64,000 nt of DNA from Haematococcus lacustris (taxonomy: Eukaryota; Chlorophyta; Chlorophyceae; Chlamydomonadales; Haematococcaceae), in NCBI GenBank assembly GCA_030144725.1, contig JASKMD010000001.1, positions 4,672,944-4,736,943 of the forward strand. Reading direction: 5' to 3'. Below the pieces are notes generated by a model, which ran no database searches, was not told where the DNA came from, and saw only the letters and a list, made by a program, of their open reading frames with translations. Below are positions 20,835 to 32,127 of this stretch, piece after piece. Positions within the stretch are counted from its first letter, which is position 1. Every line of letters begins with the position of its first letter. Position numbers and translations under genes: made by a program.

Positions 20835-23720
20835 AAGCAACAGATACAAGACCTCTTGGCGAAAGGTATGATTGAGCCAAGCTCTTCTCCTTATGCAGCT
20901 CCTGTCCTGTTTGTTCAGAAGAAGTCAGGTGAACTGAGAATGTGCATAGACTATAGGCAGCTCAACAAGATCACACTGCGTGACCAGTATCCATTGCCTC
21001 GCATTGATGACTTGTTTGACAAGCTGTCTGGCTGCAAAGTCTTCTCTTCCCTAGACCTGCAGGCTGGTTACCACCAGATCAGGATTACTCCTGAGGATGT
21101 GCCTAAAACGGCCTTCCGCACACCTGAAGGTCACTTTCAGTTCAAGGTGTTATGCTTTGGACTGACCAACGCTCCAGCTACATTTCAACGGGTCATGAAT
21201 GACGCCTTTGCTACTGTACTGGGTAAGTGTGCCCTGGTGTATCTGGATGACATCCTTGTTATGTCTAGGTCAGTTCAGGATCACCTGCTGCACCTGAAGC
21301 AAGTATTTGAATTACTGCGTAAGAATAAGTTGTATGCTAAACTATCTAAATGTGAGTTTATGCGATATACACTTAAATTCTTAGGCCATCTGGTCACTTC
21401 TGGAGGTATTGCTGTAGACCCTTATAAGGTCTCAACAATTGCTAACTGGCCTATTCCCCAGTCCCTCCAAGGATTGCAGTCATTCCTTGGCGCTGCTAAT
21501 TATGTGCGCAAGTTTGTCTGTAATTTCAGCAATATTGCTGCACCTCTCACAAATCTTTGTGGTAAAGGCGGTCAGTCATTTCCATGGCACGACTGGCCTG
21601 AGGTACCTTTGACAGCATTCAATGCTCTCAAAGCTGCCATCGCTGCAGTTCCCATGCTGAGACTACCCGATCACACCAAACCGTTCCAGGTTTACTGTGA
21701 TGCGTCCCTTCAGGGACTGGGTGCAGTCCTCATGCAGGATGGCTATCCACTGGCTTATCTAAGCCGTAAGCTATCACCTGCTGAGATCAACTACACAACT
21801 GGTGAACAGGAGTTCCTCTCCTTAGTCACAGCATGCAAAGAATGGCGCTGCTACTTAGAAGGCGTGCCATTCACTCTGTTCACTGATCACCAACCCCTGG
21901 TTGCTTTGCCTACCCAGAAAGTGCTATCTAGGCGCCGGGCTCGGTGGATGGAGTTCATGAGCAGGTTCTCATACAGTCTTGTGCATATTGCCGGCACTGT
22001 GAACCCTGCAGACCCTTTGTCCCGGATTGTGCACGATTCTCCAGAAAGTGTCTCGGTGTGTGCTGTCACCACCAGGAGACAGGCCAAGCTTTCTTTGGAC
22101 GGGGGGGGAGCTCGTGAGGCTGGCCTTCGTGCCGCTGCCCCGGCTGCCATCAGTGCGAAATCCCCCCTTGCTCTGTCACAATTTGAGAAAGATACCACGT
22201 GTGTTGAAGCCAGGTTGGACCCGATAGGGTCTGAGACCCCTGTTACACAGGATGAGACAGCGCAGTATCCTGCGGCTCCAGCTGCTCCTATGGGACTTTA
22301 TGATCAACTGAACCTAGGATACCAGCAGGACCCTGCGTTTGCTGCCAAAGCTGATCATTCTGGAATGTACCAGGACACCGACGGTCTCTGGCGGATCTCT
22401 GGTAAGGACTTAGTGGTGGTCCCCAATGTGCCTGAACTGCGTGAGCACATTCTGCACGAGATGCATGATGCTGCCTATGCTGGCCACGTGGGAATGACCA
22501 AAACCCTCGAGCGTGTCACACGTGTATACTGGTGGATCACTGTGCGTGCTGATGTGAGGGACTATGTGGGGACATGTGATGCGCGTCAACGCGATAAGTC
22601 CTCCAACTCTAAGCCAGGTGGTCTGTTGAGACCCCTGACTGTCCCAGGGTATCGGTGGGAGCATGTGTCCATGGACCTTGTAACCAAGCTGCCTGCTGGG
22701 ACCCACGGCTATGATGCCATCTGTGTCATTGTTGACCGCCTGAGCAAAATGGTGCATTTTGTGCCATGCAAGGAGTCCATGAATGCCATGACCTTCGCCC
22801 GGCTGTTCGTCAACAATGTATTCAAGTTACACGGTCTTCCGGCCGAAGTACTCACCGATCGTGGTGCACACTTTAATAATAAGTTCTGGCATGCTGTTAA
22901 AAAGCTGCTGGGTATGAAGACTAATATGTCTACTGCCTACAGGCCACAGAGTGATGGCCAGACTGAAAGGTACAATCGTGTACTTGAGGAAATGCTTCGG
23001 CATTACATCTCTCCCACTCAGGCTGACTGGCCTGATCACCTTGCCTTGGCTGAGTTTGCTGTCAACAACTCATGGCAGGAGTCTATACACTCCACGCCCT
23101 TCTTCCTCAACACACGCCAGAGCCCTGTCACTCCTGGGCTGCGTAACCTGCCTGATGGCGGCCGCTGTCCCTCTGCCCATGCCTTTGCCACTTGGTGGAA
23201 AGAAGGTGTTGCCCATGCAAGGCGGCACATGGCTGATGCGCAGGCCAGGTACAAGCGTCATGCTGACACTGGTCTGAAAGACGTGGAGTTTGAGGTGGGT
23301 GCACAGGTCTTGCTGAGCACCAGGAACCTGCGCATTAAGACAGGCAAGGTCCGCAAGTTTGTGCCACGTTATGTAGGACCCTTCGTGGTTGAGGCTAAGA
23401 TCAATGCCAATGCCTACAGGCTCACTCTGCCTGCCAACATGAGCAGGTTGCATCCTGTCTTCCATGTGTCACTGCTCAAGAAGTACTCTGGCAGTGATGT
23501 GGGTATCATGCCTCCTCCTGTGGAATGGATGGATGAGACTCCTGTGTATTATGTTGAGCGTCTGCTTGACCACAGATACGTCCGTGCAGGAAAGGCTGGA
23601 GAGTTCCTGGTCCAGTGGGAAGGCTATGACGCCTCCTTCAATACCTGGGAGCCACGAGCCAACCTGACTGGCTGTGACAAGCTTCTGGCTGAGTACAATG
23701 CCATCCACTGTCTCAAGTGA
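20835..23720 (+). CDS. pol: Pol 3' part: reverse transcriptase, RNase H, integrase, chromodomain
   Basis: About 960 codons without a stop, resuming at the reverse transcriptase N-terminus. In order: RT with the YLDDI active site (about 21240) and LPRIDDLFD; RNase H with the DAS motif (about 21700); an integrase zinc-binding region (about 22450-22600); the integrase core with D (MDLV, about 22670), D (TDRG, about 22858) and E (QTERYN, about 22965), spaced as D35E; and a C-terminal chromodomain (VYYVERLLDHR...FLVQWEGY...NTWEP, about 23545-23660), which marks the chromovirus clade and is expected to direct integration to chromatin. The last Cys of the integrase HHCC finger is replaced by Arg (CDAR at about 22576-22587). 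The frame has no start of its own because the insertion cut it from protease. Confidence 0.96.
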   Translation, partial: KQQIQDLLAKGMIEPSSSPYAAPVLFVQKKSGELRMCIDYRQLNKITLRDQYPLPRIDDLFDKLSGCKVFSSLDLQAGYHQIRITPEDVPKTAFRTPEGHFQFKVLCFGLTNAPATFQRVMNDAFATVLGKCALVYLDDILVMSRSVQDHLLHLKQVFELLRKNKLYAKLSKCEFMRYTLKFLGHLVTSGGIAVDPYKVSTIANWPIPQSLQGLQSFLGAANYVRKFVCNFSNIAAPLTNLCGKGGQSFPWHDWPEVPLTAFNALKAAIAAVPMLRLPDHTKPFQVYCDASLQGLGAVLMQDGYPLAYLSRKLSPAEINYTTGEQEFLSLVTACKEWRCYLEGVPFTLFTDHQPLVALPTQKVLSRRRARWMEFMSRFSYSLVHIAGTVNPADPLSRIVHDSPESVSVCAVTTRRQAKLSLDGGGAREAGLRAAAPAAISAKSPLALSQFEKDTTCVEARLDPIGSETPVTQDETAQYPAAPAAPMGLYDQLNLGYQQDPAFAAKADHSGMYQDTDGLWRISGKDLVVVPNVPELREHILHEMHDAAYAGHVGMTKTLERVTRVYWWITVRADVRDYVGTCDARQRDKSSNSKPGGLLRPLTVPGYRWEHVSMDLVTKLPAGTHGYDAICVIVDRLSKMVHFVPCKESMNAMTFARLFVNNVFKLHGLPAEVLTDRGAHFNNKFWHAVKKLLGMKTNMSTAYRPQSDGQTERYNRVLEEMLRHYISPTQADWPDHLALAEFAVNNSWQESIHSTPFFLNTRQSPVTPGLRNLPDGGRCPSAHAFATWWKEGVAHARRHMADAQARYKRHADTGLKDVEFEVGAQVLLSTRNLRIKTGKVRKFVPRYVGPFVVEAKINANAYRLTLPANMSRLHPVFHVSLLKKYSGSDVGIMPPPVEWMDETPVYYVERLLDHRYVRAGKAGEFLVQWEGYDASFNTWEPRANLTGCDKLLAEYNAIHCLK

Positions 23721-23934
23721 AGACCCAGCTTGATTAGTGTTCCTACTGCTGCTGTGGTGTGCTATGGGTTGTGCTGTGTGTGAGCAGCCTTCTGGCTGGA
23801 TGGTTGCATTCTTGCACCTGAGCTATCATGCTCCTGGCTATCATGTGTGTTAACCAATCATGATTCACACTAGCCCCAACAAGCAGTATTGGCTGCGAGT
23901 CCTTGGATCTCCTTGGGCGGAACGGACCTCTTCT

Positions 23935-23946
23935 GGGGGGGGTGAA
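23935..23946 (+). other. Polypurine tract of chromovirus
   Basis: G-run followed by TGAA immediately before the 3' LTR, at the place where plus-strand priming occurs in LTR elements. Confidence 0.75.
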
Positions 23947-24222
23947 TGTAACGGCGAGCCTTGAGCGACACCGTTCCCCTTTGCCCGCGACACCTGTGTA
24001 CTGCCTATGGCGGGCGCAGGTGGGCGCATTACTTTTACCGAGTGAGTAGGGCAGGTTAAAGCCTAGCAGCGCTGCTGTGAGGACAACTGGTTCGATTCCA
24101 GGGGGCCCCGTTCTAAGCCCTAGCCCTCTCACGAGGTACTCTGTAACTCCGCTCCATGGCAGTTTCTTCGCAGTCACACGCTAGACGATCGCTCGGCTTA
24201 TAGCGTGGTTCCGCACGTTACA
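23947..24222 (+). repeat. 3' LTR of chromovirus
   Basis: 276 bp, 275 of them identical to the 5' LTR; followed directly by the target duplication ACAAG. Confidence 0.98.
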
Positions 24223-24304
24223 ACAAGAAGGCTGCGAGGTTGCATGCCATGTTGCGAGGATTTTACTGGAATTTTCATTATGGCTTTCATCCAGATGCCA
24301 CCGA

Positions 24305-24575
24305 CTCTGCCAGTCAGCAGGACCCTGCAGAGGGTCTGTAGGACCCTACAAAGGGTCACTAGGACCCTGCAAAAGGCCTGTGCACCAGGACCCTGCGCAG
24401 GGTCACTAGGACCCTGCACAGGGTCACCAGGACCCTGCAAATGGGCAACATGACCCTGCAAAAGGCCTGTGCACTAGGACCCTGCGCAGGGTCACCAGGA
24501 CCCTGCGCAGGGTCACTAAAACCCTGTGCAGGGTCACTAGGACCCGGCACATGGTCACCAAGACCCTGCACAGGG
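24305..24575 (+). repeat. GACCCTGCNCAGGGTC palindrome cluster 1
   Basis: About ten ACCCTGC half-sites, many paired as GACCCTGCGCAGGGTC or GACCCTGCACAGGGTC, inside a probable intron. Confidence 0.9.
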
Positions 24576-24784
24576 TCTGAAGCACTTAGTCATGTTCATC
24601 AGCACTAAGAATCCTAAAGAACATGATGACCCAATCCAACAGATACATTGCATTTCCCAACGGTGTGTGTATGCAGGCTGCCACAGAGCTGTTCCTCCAG
24701 CCGACAGACGCTTGGAACTTCCCCATCAACATGCAGGTACGACAATAATAGGTCCTAGCACACAGGGTGCGTAAGATGCCTCAC

Positions 24785-25375
24785 AGGGTCGCCATGGCCC
24801 CACACAGGGTCGGTAGGACCCTGCACAGGGTCCTAGCACACAGGGTCAGCAGGACCCTGCACAGGGTCAGTAGGACCCTGCGCAGGGTCCTAGGGTCACT
24901 ATGGTCGTAGGACCCTGTGCAGGGTCCTGGCACACAGGGTCAGCAGGACCCTGCACAGGGTTTCCAGGACCCTGCACAGGGTCAGTAGGACCCTGCGCAG
25001 GGTCCTAGGTCACCATGGTCGAAGGACCCTGTACAGGGTCCTGGCACACAGGGTCAGCAGGACCCTGCACAGGTTTTCCAGGACCCTGCACAGGGTCAGT
25101 AGGACCCTGCGCAGGGTCCTAGGGTCACCATGGTCGTAGGACCCTGCACAGGGTCCTGGCACACAGAGACGGGAGGATGCCAAACAGAAACGACGGGACC
25201 TGGCAGAGGGTCTGCGGGAAGCCTGACAGGGTCCTGGCACACAGGGTCGGAAAAAAACCTGGAAAACTCTTGACTCATAGGGTAAGCAGGACCCTGCGCA
25301 GGGTCGCCAGGACCCTGCGCAGGGTCCTACGACCATGATGACGCTAGGACCCTGCGCAGGGTCCTAGGACACGGG
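24785..25375 (+). repeat. GACCCTGCNCAGGGTC palindrome cluster 2
   Basis: Tandem, partly degenerate units of about 115 bp containing several palindromes GACCCTGNNCAGGGTC and the spacer TGGCACACAGGGTC. Confidence 0.9.
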
Positions 25376-25868
25376 CCATAGCTCATCACTGGCGTGGACT
25401 TTTTGCATGCCACCTACTAGGTTGGGCACTGTAACCACCCTTCACAACCTCTCATACTCACATTTCATGAAAAGCCACTTTGGTCACACGCTGCCAACTC
25501 CCTTAGCCAAAATCAGTGCCACAGCCCCACACCCGCTCCAGCAACTCGACACCGAGTGAAAAATACACTTTGGCCCAAGAGAGTCTTGACCTCCCCTAGG
25601 TCACAGCAACCCACATACCAAGTTTCAGACCTCAACTCTCAGGTTTTTCAAGCCAGCCAGGCCTTAATTTGCACGAGTGTGTGTGCATGAGGCCCACCAT
25701 CACAAAGCCCTTTGTGGCCATGCCCATGTTCGATCCGAAGAGGGATGACAAACACTGGGACGATGAGTGCCTCACACTTCTGTGCTCATTTGCACCGGAC
25801 AGCGTGAAGCAGCTGTGCACCTTGGGCAAGAAGCTGAGCGTGAAAATGTTAAACGAGTATTAACATTA

Positions 25869-26143
25869 ACTCACGATAAACAAGGACCGGTCGCGATTGG
25901 ACCGACCATTGTTCATTGGAAAGAGGAGTAGAAGGCCGTTCAAACGGTACAAGTCTTACGTAACTCCGTGCATCCGTTGTTGGGTACCTCGCGCGCGGAT
26001 TGTTATATCTCCGCAACCGCTGCGAGTTAGGACTTCATTCAAGAGCGACGTCCCCCTTAAACTCAACGATCTATCGTCCTATCGGAGCGGAATGTCCATC
26101 CGATGCAAAAAAGACAGTCGCGTCGGCCTTATTTATCGTGAGT
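25869..26143. mobile_element. 275-bp MITE, deletion derivative of the 4.2-kb element
   Basis: Positions 25869-25980 match the left end of the element at 10087, and 25981-26143 match its right end, with the same ACTCACGATAAA inverted termini. Everything between is deleted. It sits within an open reading frame of the flanking pseudogene. Confidence 0.88.
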
Positions 26144-26244
26144 GTTTTAAGGCAGTGGGGTTGTATGTGCCAGCCAACACCTTGCGTGCTGACCTACGGT
26201 ACATGGTACTGGAGCATCTCAATGGGCAGGCAGAGTGGGATTGA

Positions 26245-26832
26245 GCTGGCTGTGTGAGAAATGCGGCTCCATGCGTAAAGTGTACCGCAGTGTACCGCAG
26301 CGGAGAACTCTGCATCCCGCGTTGTGGGTGTTGTTAGGCAGCACTTGAAAGGCCCATCGCGCACAGCGGAACCGTTCGCGTGCCTGGCAGACTGCCGGTC
26401 ACCGTGGGTGCCAGCACCGTAGGGCGCGCAGGCGCAAGCGCGACGCAAAGATAAGGCGTTCCGCGTTAAAATGACAACTCAACTCTCACCAGGCACGCCG
26501 CAAAGTCAAATGTCCCTTACGTGGTGGTTCAATGGGAGGGGTGACCTCCTGCGCCCGACAAGAAATACAAAAGTTTGAATCTTGGGCCGCTGAGCGCGAA
26601 AGCTATTCGCTGATCACAGCCCCACTAAGCAGGTCAGTCCCGGCACAACGCGACCAAAATTCACAACTCCCTCGCCCGCCCCGGCAAAGATGCACATCAG
26701 CCCGAGCAGCCCGCTAACCTCGCGTTGGTGAGCTGCACCGCTTTGCGCAAGAATCGCTGAAAAGCTCTTAAAGATTAGTCAGATAGTTATCAGGGGTGCA
26801 GCCAATGGCGGGGGTGACCATCGTCAAAACAA
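26245..26832. other. No recognisable feature
   Basis: About 590 bp between the pseudogene and the inverted duplication; no coding, repeat or RNA signal was recognised. Confidence 0.5.
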
Positions 26833-27153
26833 GCAAATGCGTTGGTACAAAAGGGTTTCAAACGTGGCTGCCTCAATATGCTACAGCTAAATTGCACAAG
26901 TATTGCTAAATCTTGAAAGGGTGATGACAATTCGTAAGTGGACTCTGAGAGTCTGAGAAATGAAAATGAAATACACAGCAAAACAGACAAGGCAGGGATG
27001 CTGCTGTCATGCTGAACGAAGAGGAATGCGAGCATAAAAGAAAGGACAATACTGTTTGCACAAGGTCTCCTTGATTGTGCTATTGCCGTTTCAGTCTGCT
27101 TGATTGTGCTACTGACGCCTCCCACCCCTCTGCGAATAATGTGCACTATGAGG

Positions 27154-27500
27154 CTAGTGGCGGATGTCCGCACTGCTCTGCATGCCACTGTTGAGCGGCA
27201 GGCTGTCGGGGCTCGAGGGAGATGAAAACCAGACACGAATGCCCTGCCAATTGACCACAAATGTGGCCGGGAGTAAGCGACAGAGATCCGTCACTGATAC
27301 ACCCCACACTGTTTTGCATAACAGCACGGGGCAAGTAATCAGCTGCAGCAGACCCCCATACGCGCTCATGTACTCCGCCCAGGGCTGGTCTGGGGCTGGC
27401 TTGTATCCAAGGAGGATGAACGGCCATAACACGAGAGCGGCAAAGATGACACAAATCCCGATGTCATCCGCACGGCGCTTCCAAAAGTCTTGCCAGGTAC
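27154..27500 (-). CDS. Terminal exon of an unrecognised membrane protein (left arm)
   Basis: After an AG acceptor at about 27501 the frame encodes roughly 115 residues ending in TAG. Two hydrophobic segments (ICVIFAALVLWPFILLG and LLQLITCPVLLCKTVWG) look membrane-spanning. Upstream exons are not identified. The right-arm copy (about 39104-39257) has lost about 215 bp including both hydrophobic segments and its stop codon is changed, so only this copy could be functional. Confidence 0.45.
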
Positions 27501-27648
27501 CTGCACATCATACACGCTTGTCCTTGGAGGCTGCTGCCATCTTGTACGCAGGCAGTGGCGGAAAGAGGTAAAACGAAGCCCCTAAACATGCCCAAAACAT
27601 GCAGGGATACCATCAAGTATAGACACAGGTAGCCTTTACATTGAACAG

Positions 27649-27850
27649 AAAAAAAAGGAAAGAAAGAAAGACTACTCCGGTTTAACACCAGCGTGCATTA
27701 AGGGAGGACTCCGGCATGGGGCGCCGACACTATCCCACCAAAGATACTTTTCTTCGTCGTCGTGGAGTCGAACCCACGACCTCTCAGTTGTAGGAATCAC
27801 CCTTAACCAACTGAGCCACTTCACCGCACGACGGGGCGGGATAAAAGGCA
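27649..27850 (-). mobile_element. tRNA-derived SINE (left arm)
   Basis: A 202-bp insert between 13-bp direct repeats TTACATTGAACAG (27636-27648 and 27851-27863). On the minus strand its head has a perfect A box (TGGCTCAGTTGG) and a B box (GGTTCGACTCC), then a tail ending in a T-rich tract. The T arm is one base short, so it is not a functional tRNA. An identical insertion in the right arm shows that it predates the duplication. Confidence 0.85.
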
Positions 27851-28794
27851 TTACATTGAACAGTATAGCACCGCGACTAGAGCTACACCGCATGCTTGGT
27901 AGCCAAGCAAAGTTAGGTCAAGCCATGCCATACTCTGTCAATGGTCATGTGTACACCGTAATGTTCAGAACATTCCGGGATCACAGATTTCGTGATGGTC
28001 AGAGGTTGTTGCTTCAAATGTGAAGTTTGATTCAAATACATAGGAGTACGAAAACGAAAGATTGTGAATGATTCAGAGTTTGTGACAGCTCATGAACGAA
28101 TGATAAGTTGACACTATATTCAAGAAAATAACGGGGCTTGCCGGCTGTAAATTATCAGAACGCAGACTTGAGCTAATATGCGGAGCCTGTCTATTGCAAC
28201 ACAATAAAGTTTTAGTCTTGAGTTCTGTTTGTATTCGGTACAAACATACGGCGTATCAGACCACGCAACGCCCTAGATAGTAAGTGAAAAGTGTAGAGTG
28301 CACTTAACTTAGGGTTGAACTAGTACAGCGGGCCCGTCCGACAGCGGACGGGGCACACGGACCAAGCTGCGGCCTCCGGCCACAGCGCTCTTGCACCAGT
28401 CCTTGCATCAGCTCTTGCACCAGGCCACAGTGATGAGTGCTGAGTCGAAGTTCTGGATGTGTGAGTTTGAGTGCTGAGTCCGAGTGAGTGACTGTGACAG
28501 CAACCCTACCAACCCTACCTACCAACCCCTTCCAGTCTGCCCTACCACCCCCTTATTGGTGTCAGGGCCAGCAGGCTATGCAGCATACACCTCATTGTAC
28601 ACAACATTATCTGTAGGGTTGGCCTGAAGCGTATGCGGCGACTAAAATGAGGGTATATACGTATGTTTAAACTGTATGTGTAGGTCCGTAGGGCGAACCG
28701 TAGGTGCAAGGTCATCATTTTGCAAAAGTGAGTATGCAGTTTGGTGCACAACAACTGTAAACCCTGCTACAACTATAAACCCTGCAACAACCAT

Positions 28795-30395
28795 AAATCC
28801 TGCTGCCCTGTTGCTGCCCTACCCTGACCGGCTGCCCTGCTGCTGCCCTACCCTGATCGGCTGCCCTGCTGCTGCCCTACCCTGACCGGCTGCCCTGCTG
28901 CTGCCCTACCCTGACCGGCTGCCCTGCTGCTGCCCTACCCTGATCGGCTGCCCTGATGCCCTGCTGCTGCCCTACCCTGACCGGTTGCCCGGCTGCCCTG
29001 CTGCTGCCCTACCCTGACCGGTTGCCCTGCTGCTGCCCTACCCTGACCGGTTGCCCTGCTGCTGCCCTACCCTGACCGGCTGCCCTGATGCCCTGCTGCC
29101 CTACCCTGATGGCTGCCCGGCTGCCCTGCTGCTGCCCTACCCTGCCCGGCTGACCTGCTGCTGCCATACCCTGACCGGCAGCCCTGCTGCCCTGCGGTTG
29201 CCCTGCCCGGCCCGGCTGCCCTGCTGCTGCCCTACCCTGACCGGCTGCCCTGATGCCCTGCTGCTGCCCTACCCTGATGGTTGCCCGGCTGCCCTGCTGC
29301 TGCCCTACCCTGACCGGCTGCCCTGCTGCTGCCCTACCCTGACCGGCTGCCCTGCTGCTGCCCTACCCTGACCGGCTGCCCTGATGCCCTGCTGCTGCCC
29401 TACCCTGATGGCTGCCCGGCTGCCCTGCTGCTGCCTTACCCTGACCGGCTGCCCTGCTGCTGCCCTACCCTGACCGGCTGCCCTGCTGCTGCCCTACCCT
29501 GATCGGCTGCCCTGCTGCTGCCCTACCCTGACCGGCTGCCCTGCTGCTGCCCTACCCTGACCGGCTGCCCTGCTGCTGCCCTACCCTGATCGGCTGCCCT
29601 GATGCCCTGCTGCTACCCTGACCGGCTGCCCTGATGCCCTGCTGCTGCCCTACCCTGATGGCTGCCCGGCTGCCCTGCTGCTGCCCTACCCTGACCGGTT
29701 GCCCGGCTGCCCTGCTGCTGCCCTACCCTGACCGGTTGCCCTGCTGCTGCCCTACCCTGACCGGTTGCCCTGCTGCTGCCCTACCCTGACCGGCTGCCCT
29801 GTTGCTGCCCTACCCTGACCGGCTGCCCTGATGCCCTGCTGCCCTACCCTGATGGCTGCCCGGCTGCCCTGCTGCTGCCCTACCCTGCCCGGCTGACCTG
29901 CTGCTGCCATACCCTGACCGGCAGCCCTGCTGCCCTGCGGTTGCCCTGCCCGGCCCGGCTGCCCTGCTGCTGCCCTACCCTGACCGGCTGCCCTGATGCC
30001 CTGCTGCTGCCCTACCCTGATGGCTGCCCGGCTGCCCTGCTGCTGCCCTACCCTGACCGGCTGCCCTGCTGCTGCCCTACCCTGACCGGCTGCCCTGCTG
30101 CTGCCCTACCCTGACCGGCTGCCCTGATGCCCTGCTGCTGCCCTACCCTGATGGCTGCCCGGCTGCCCTGCTGCTGCCTTACCCTGACCGGCTGCCCTGC
30201 TGCTGCCCTACCCTGGCCGGCTGCCCTGCTGCCCTGCGGCTACCCTACCCTGCCTGGCTGCCCGGCTGCTGCCCTACCCTGACCTGCTGCCCTGCTGCTG
30301 CCCTACCCTGACCGGCTTTCCGGCTGCGCTGCTGCTGCCCTACCCTGACCGGCTGCCCTGATGCCCTGCTTCTGCCCTACTCTGATGGCTGCCCG
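28795..30395 (+). repeat. 29-bp GC-rich minisatellite (left arm)
   Basis: About 55 imperfect units of CTGCTGCCCTACCCTGACCG with GCTGCC linkers, in higher-order blocks that include CTGATGGCTGCCCGG variants. The right-arm array (37040-37805) is about half as long. Confidence 0.93.
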
Positions 30396-32127
30396 GCTGC
30401 CATGTCCGGGTCTCGTCGCCACAATCCTCGTATGCATCATCAGGTGGTTCCCGTGCAATGACTGTCATGGCTGGCAGGCTGCACATCGCAGCGACTTGCA
30501 TTTGACCCGCACACGGACACACCGCAATTACGGTGGTTTGTGCGCCCTGCATCCTTTGCAATATCACGGTCAAACCTTTGGTATTCGGGGTACGCATACA
30601 TGTGTACAAAGCCCTCGTCACAGCGTGGCCTGGCACGGCTTGAAGGCCAACTGCAATCATCAGCCTACTTGTCGCAATGCCCTGATAGAGCGGCACGGAG
30701 GAGGGTCGCATGAGGGGGCTATTAGAGGGGGCTGTAGCTCGTCAGCAGCCGCAGCCAAATGTGGCCGCAGCCGTTGGACTTGACTCGTTTGACTTTTTGG
30801 CTGTGCACAGTTTGACTTTTTGACCGTCCACGGAGTCAGAACGATCTCTTCGCTGGCTGCATCGCCAACCTTTGCTGAGTCAGGTTCGCTGGTAGCTACT
30901 ATTTGTGGGGCCTTAAATCCGCAGATCGGAAGTCGATCTCACGGCACAGTGCTTCTTTCAAGATTCTGTGCGGGGGAAGTCCTTACGTAATTAGTGCGAG
31001 GCTGTGCGCGCAATCGCAGGCCATTCCGCCGACCCCCCCCCCCCAGCGGTTTTGAAGATATAGATTGAAATCAAGTGGCAACTTGGACTCACAATTCATG
31101 ATGGCTTAAAGGAAAGTGGGAGGAAAGACAATTAGTGACAAGCTTGTCAGGAAGATGATTCCATGTTTTTAGCACTATATGCAGGATTGGCCAGATCCAT
31201 ATGTGGCGGCTAGAGCGACGGTCATCATTTTGCGTAAGTATGTAGTTTGGTGCACAACAACTATAGAAACACCTGCTAGGGGTAAGCATGTTCAGAATCT
31301 CAATCAATAGCAGTGTCGTGACACATCTATATGCCAGCCAACCATGCATGCGGTTAGCAATGTGCTTCTACTCTGTGCGCCAAGCATGTGTCCAAACCCC
31401 TCGTGTGGCAGCCGTGGGTGAAGTTATGTGGTCAGCCATGGGCTCCTACTCGACCAATCATGTGTGCCATGTGTGGCTCCTACTCTGCCAACCATGTGTG
31501 CATGGTCAATCCCCTCATGCTGGATCTCTATACAACATCACCACCTCCTCCTCCACCTCTAGGCATGCTTATGACAGCACCACCTCCTCACCACCACCAC
31601 CACCACCTTCATTCCTGCATTGCTGTTTCCCGGATGTGTGCGATCCTTCGCACCCTCCATAGCTAGGCGGTTGCGGGTTTTGGGTCTGGTACGGGACGGG
31701 AGGGGTTGCTGGGCGGGCTGGGCGGGCTGGGCTGGGCTGGCTGGGCCCTCGTATGCGACTGGCGCAACACAGGCTCAAGCTTATTCCAAAAGCTGGCGCG
31801 GCCCTTCCGCTTCATGGCTGTGAGCTCGGCTAGCAGTTATACGGTCGCCACATCTCTCGTATGCATCATCCAACGCAATGAATGCCATCGGGTATCAGCG
31901 ACTTATATCCGACCCGCGGTTACGGCCACACCGCCGACTTGTGCGTCCTGCTTCCTTTGCAATCTCTAGATTTTGCCGTCGCGTGTACGGTTCAAGCCTG
32001 AAAACTACGGTATTGTACGGTCAACCAACGTACCTACGGCTGCCTACGGATACACGGTGGTCGGGGTATGCTACATATATACTGTACATACGTACCTAAC
32101 AATATGGTAATCATCCACTTACTCGGT

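Larger units (their letters stand above)
179..24222 (+). mobile_element. Ty3/gypsy chromovirus LTR retrotransposon carrying a nested insertion
   Basis: The element is bounded by two 276-bp LTRs (179-454 and 23947-24222) and flanked by the identical 5-bp target duplication ACAAG at 174-178 and 24223-24227. The LTRs begin TGTAACG and end CGTTACA and differ only at 274 (A) versus 24042 (G), so insertion was recent. Order inside is gag, protease, [17.3 kb insertion], reverse transcriptase, RNase H, integrase, chromodomain, polypurine tract, which is the Ty3/gypsy order. Without the insertion it would be about 6.7 kb. The spacer normally found between protease and reverse transcriptase is too short here, so some retroelement sequence was lost at the insertion junction. 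The domains identify the superfamily securely; no family name is claimed. Confidence 0.97.
24228..26244 (+). pseudogene. Unrecognised gene split by the chromovirus and by a MITE
   Basis: Probable exons: 24228-24304 (continues the piece at 151-178; rich in Trp, Phe, His), 24676-24736 (flanked by AG and GTACG), about 25655-25868 and 26144-26244 ending in TGA. The last two are one exon split by the MITE at 25869. Introns are filled with ACCCTGCACAGGGT repeats. No domain is recognised; an origin in another transposon is possible because such repeats elsewhere in the window belong to one. The boundaries come only from splice-like signals and open frame. Confidence 0.4.

Noticed and set aside
27755..27830. 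Functional tRNA gene on the minus strand
   Set aside because: A and B boxes are good, but the T arm lacks a base, and the sequence sits inside a 202-bp insert with target duplications and a T-rich tail: a SINE.
28795..30395. Coding PYPDRLPCCCPTL repeat protein
   Set aside because: Frame breaks repeatedly, and the mirror array has a different length; this is a non-coding minisatellite.
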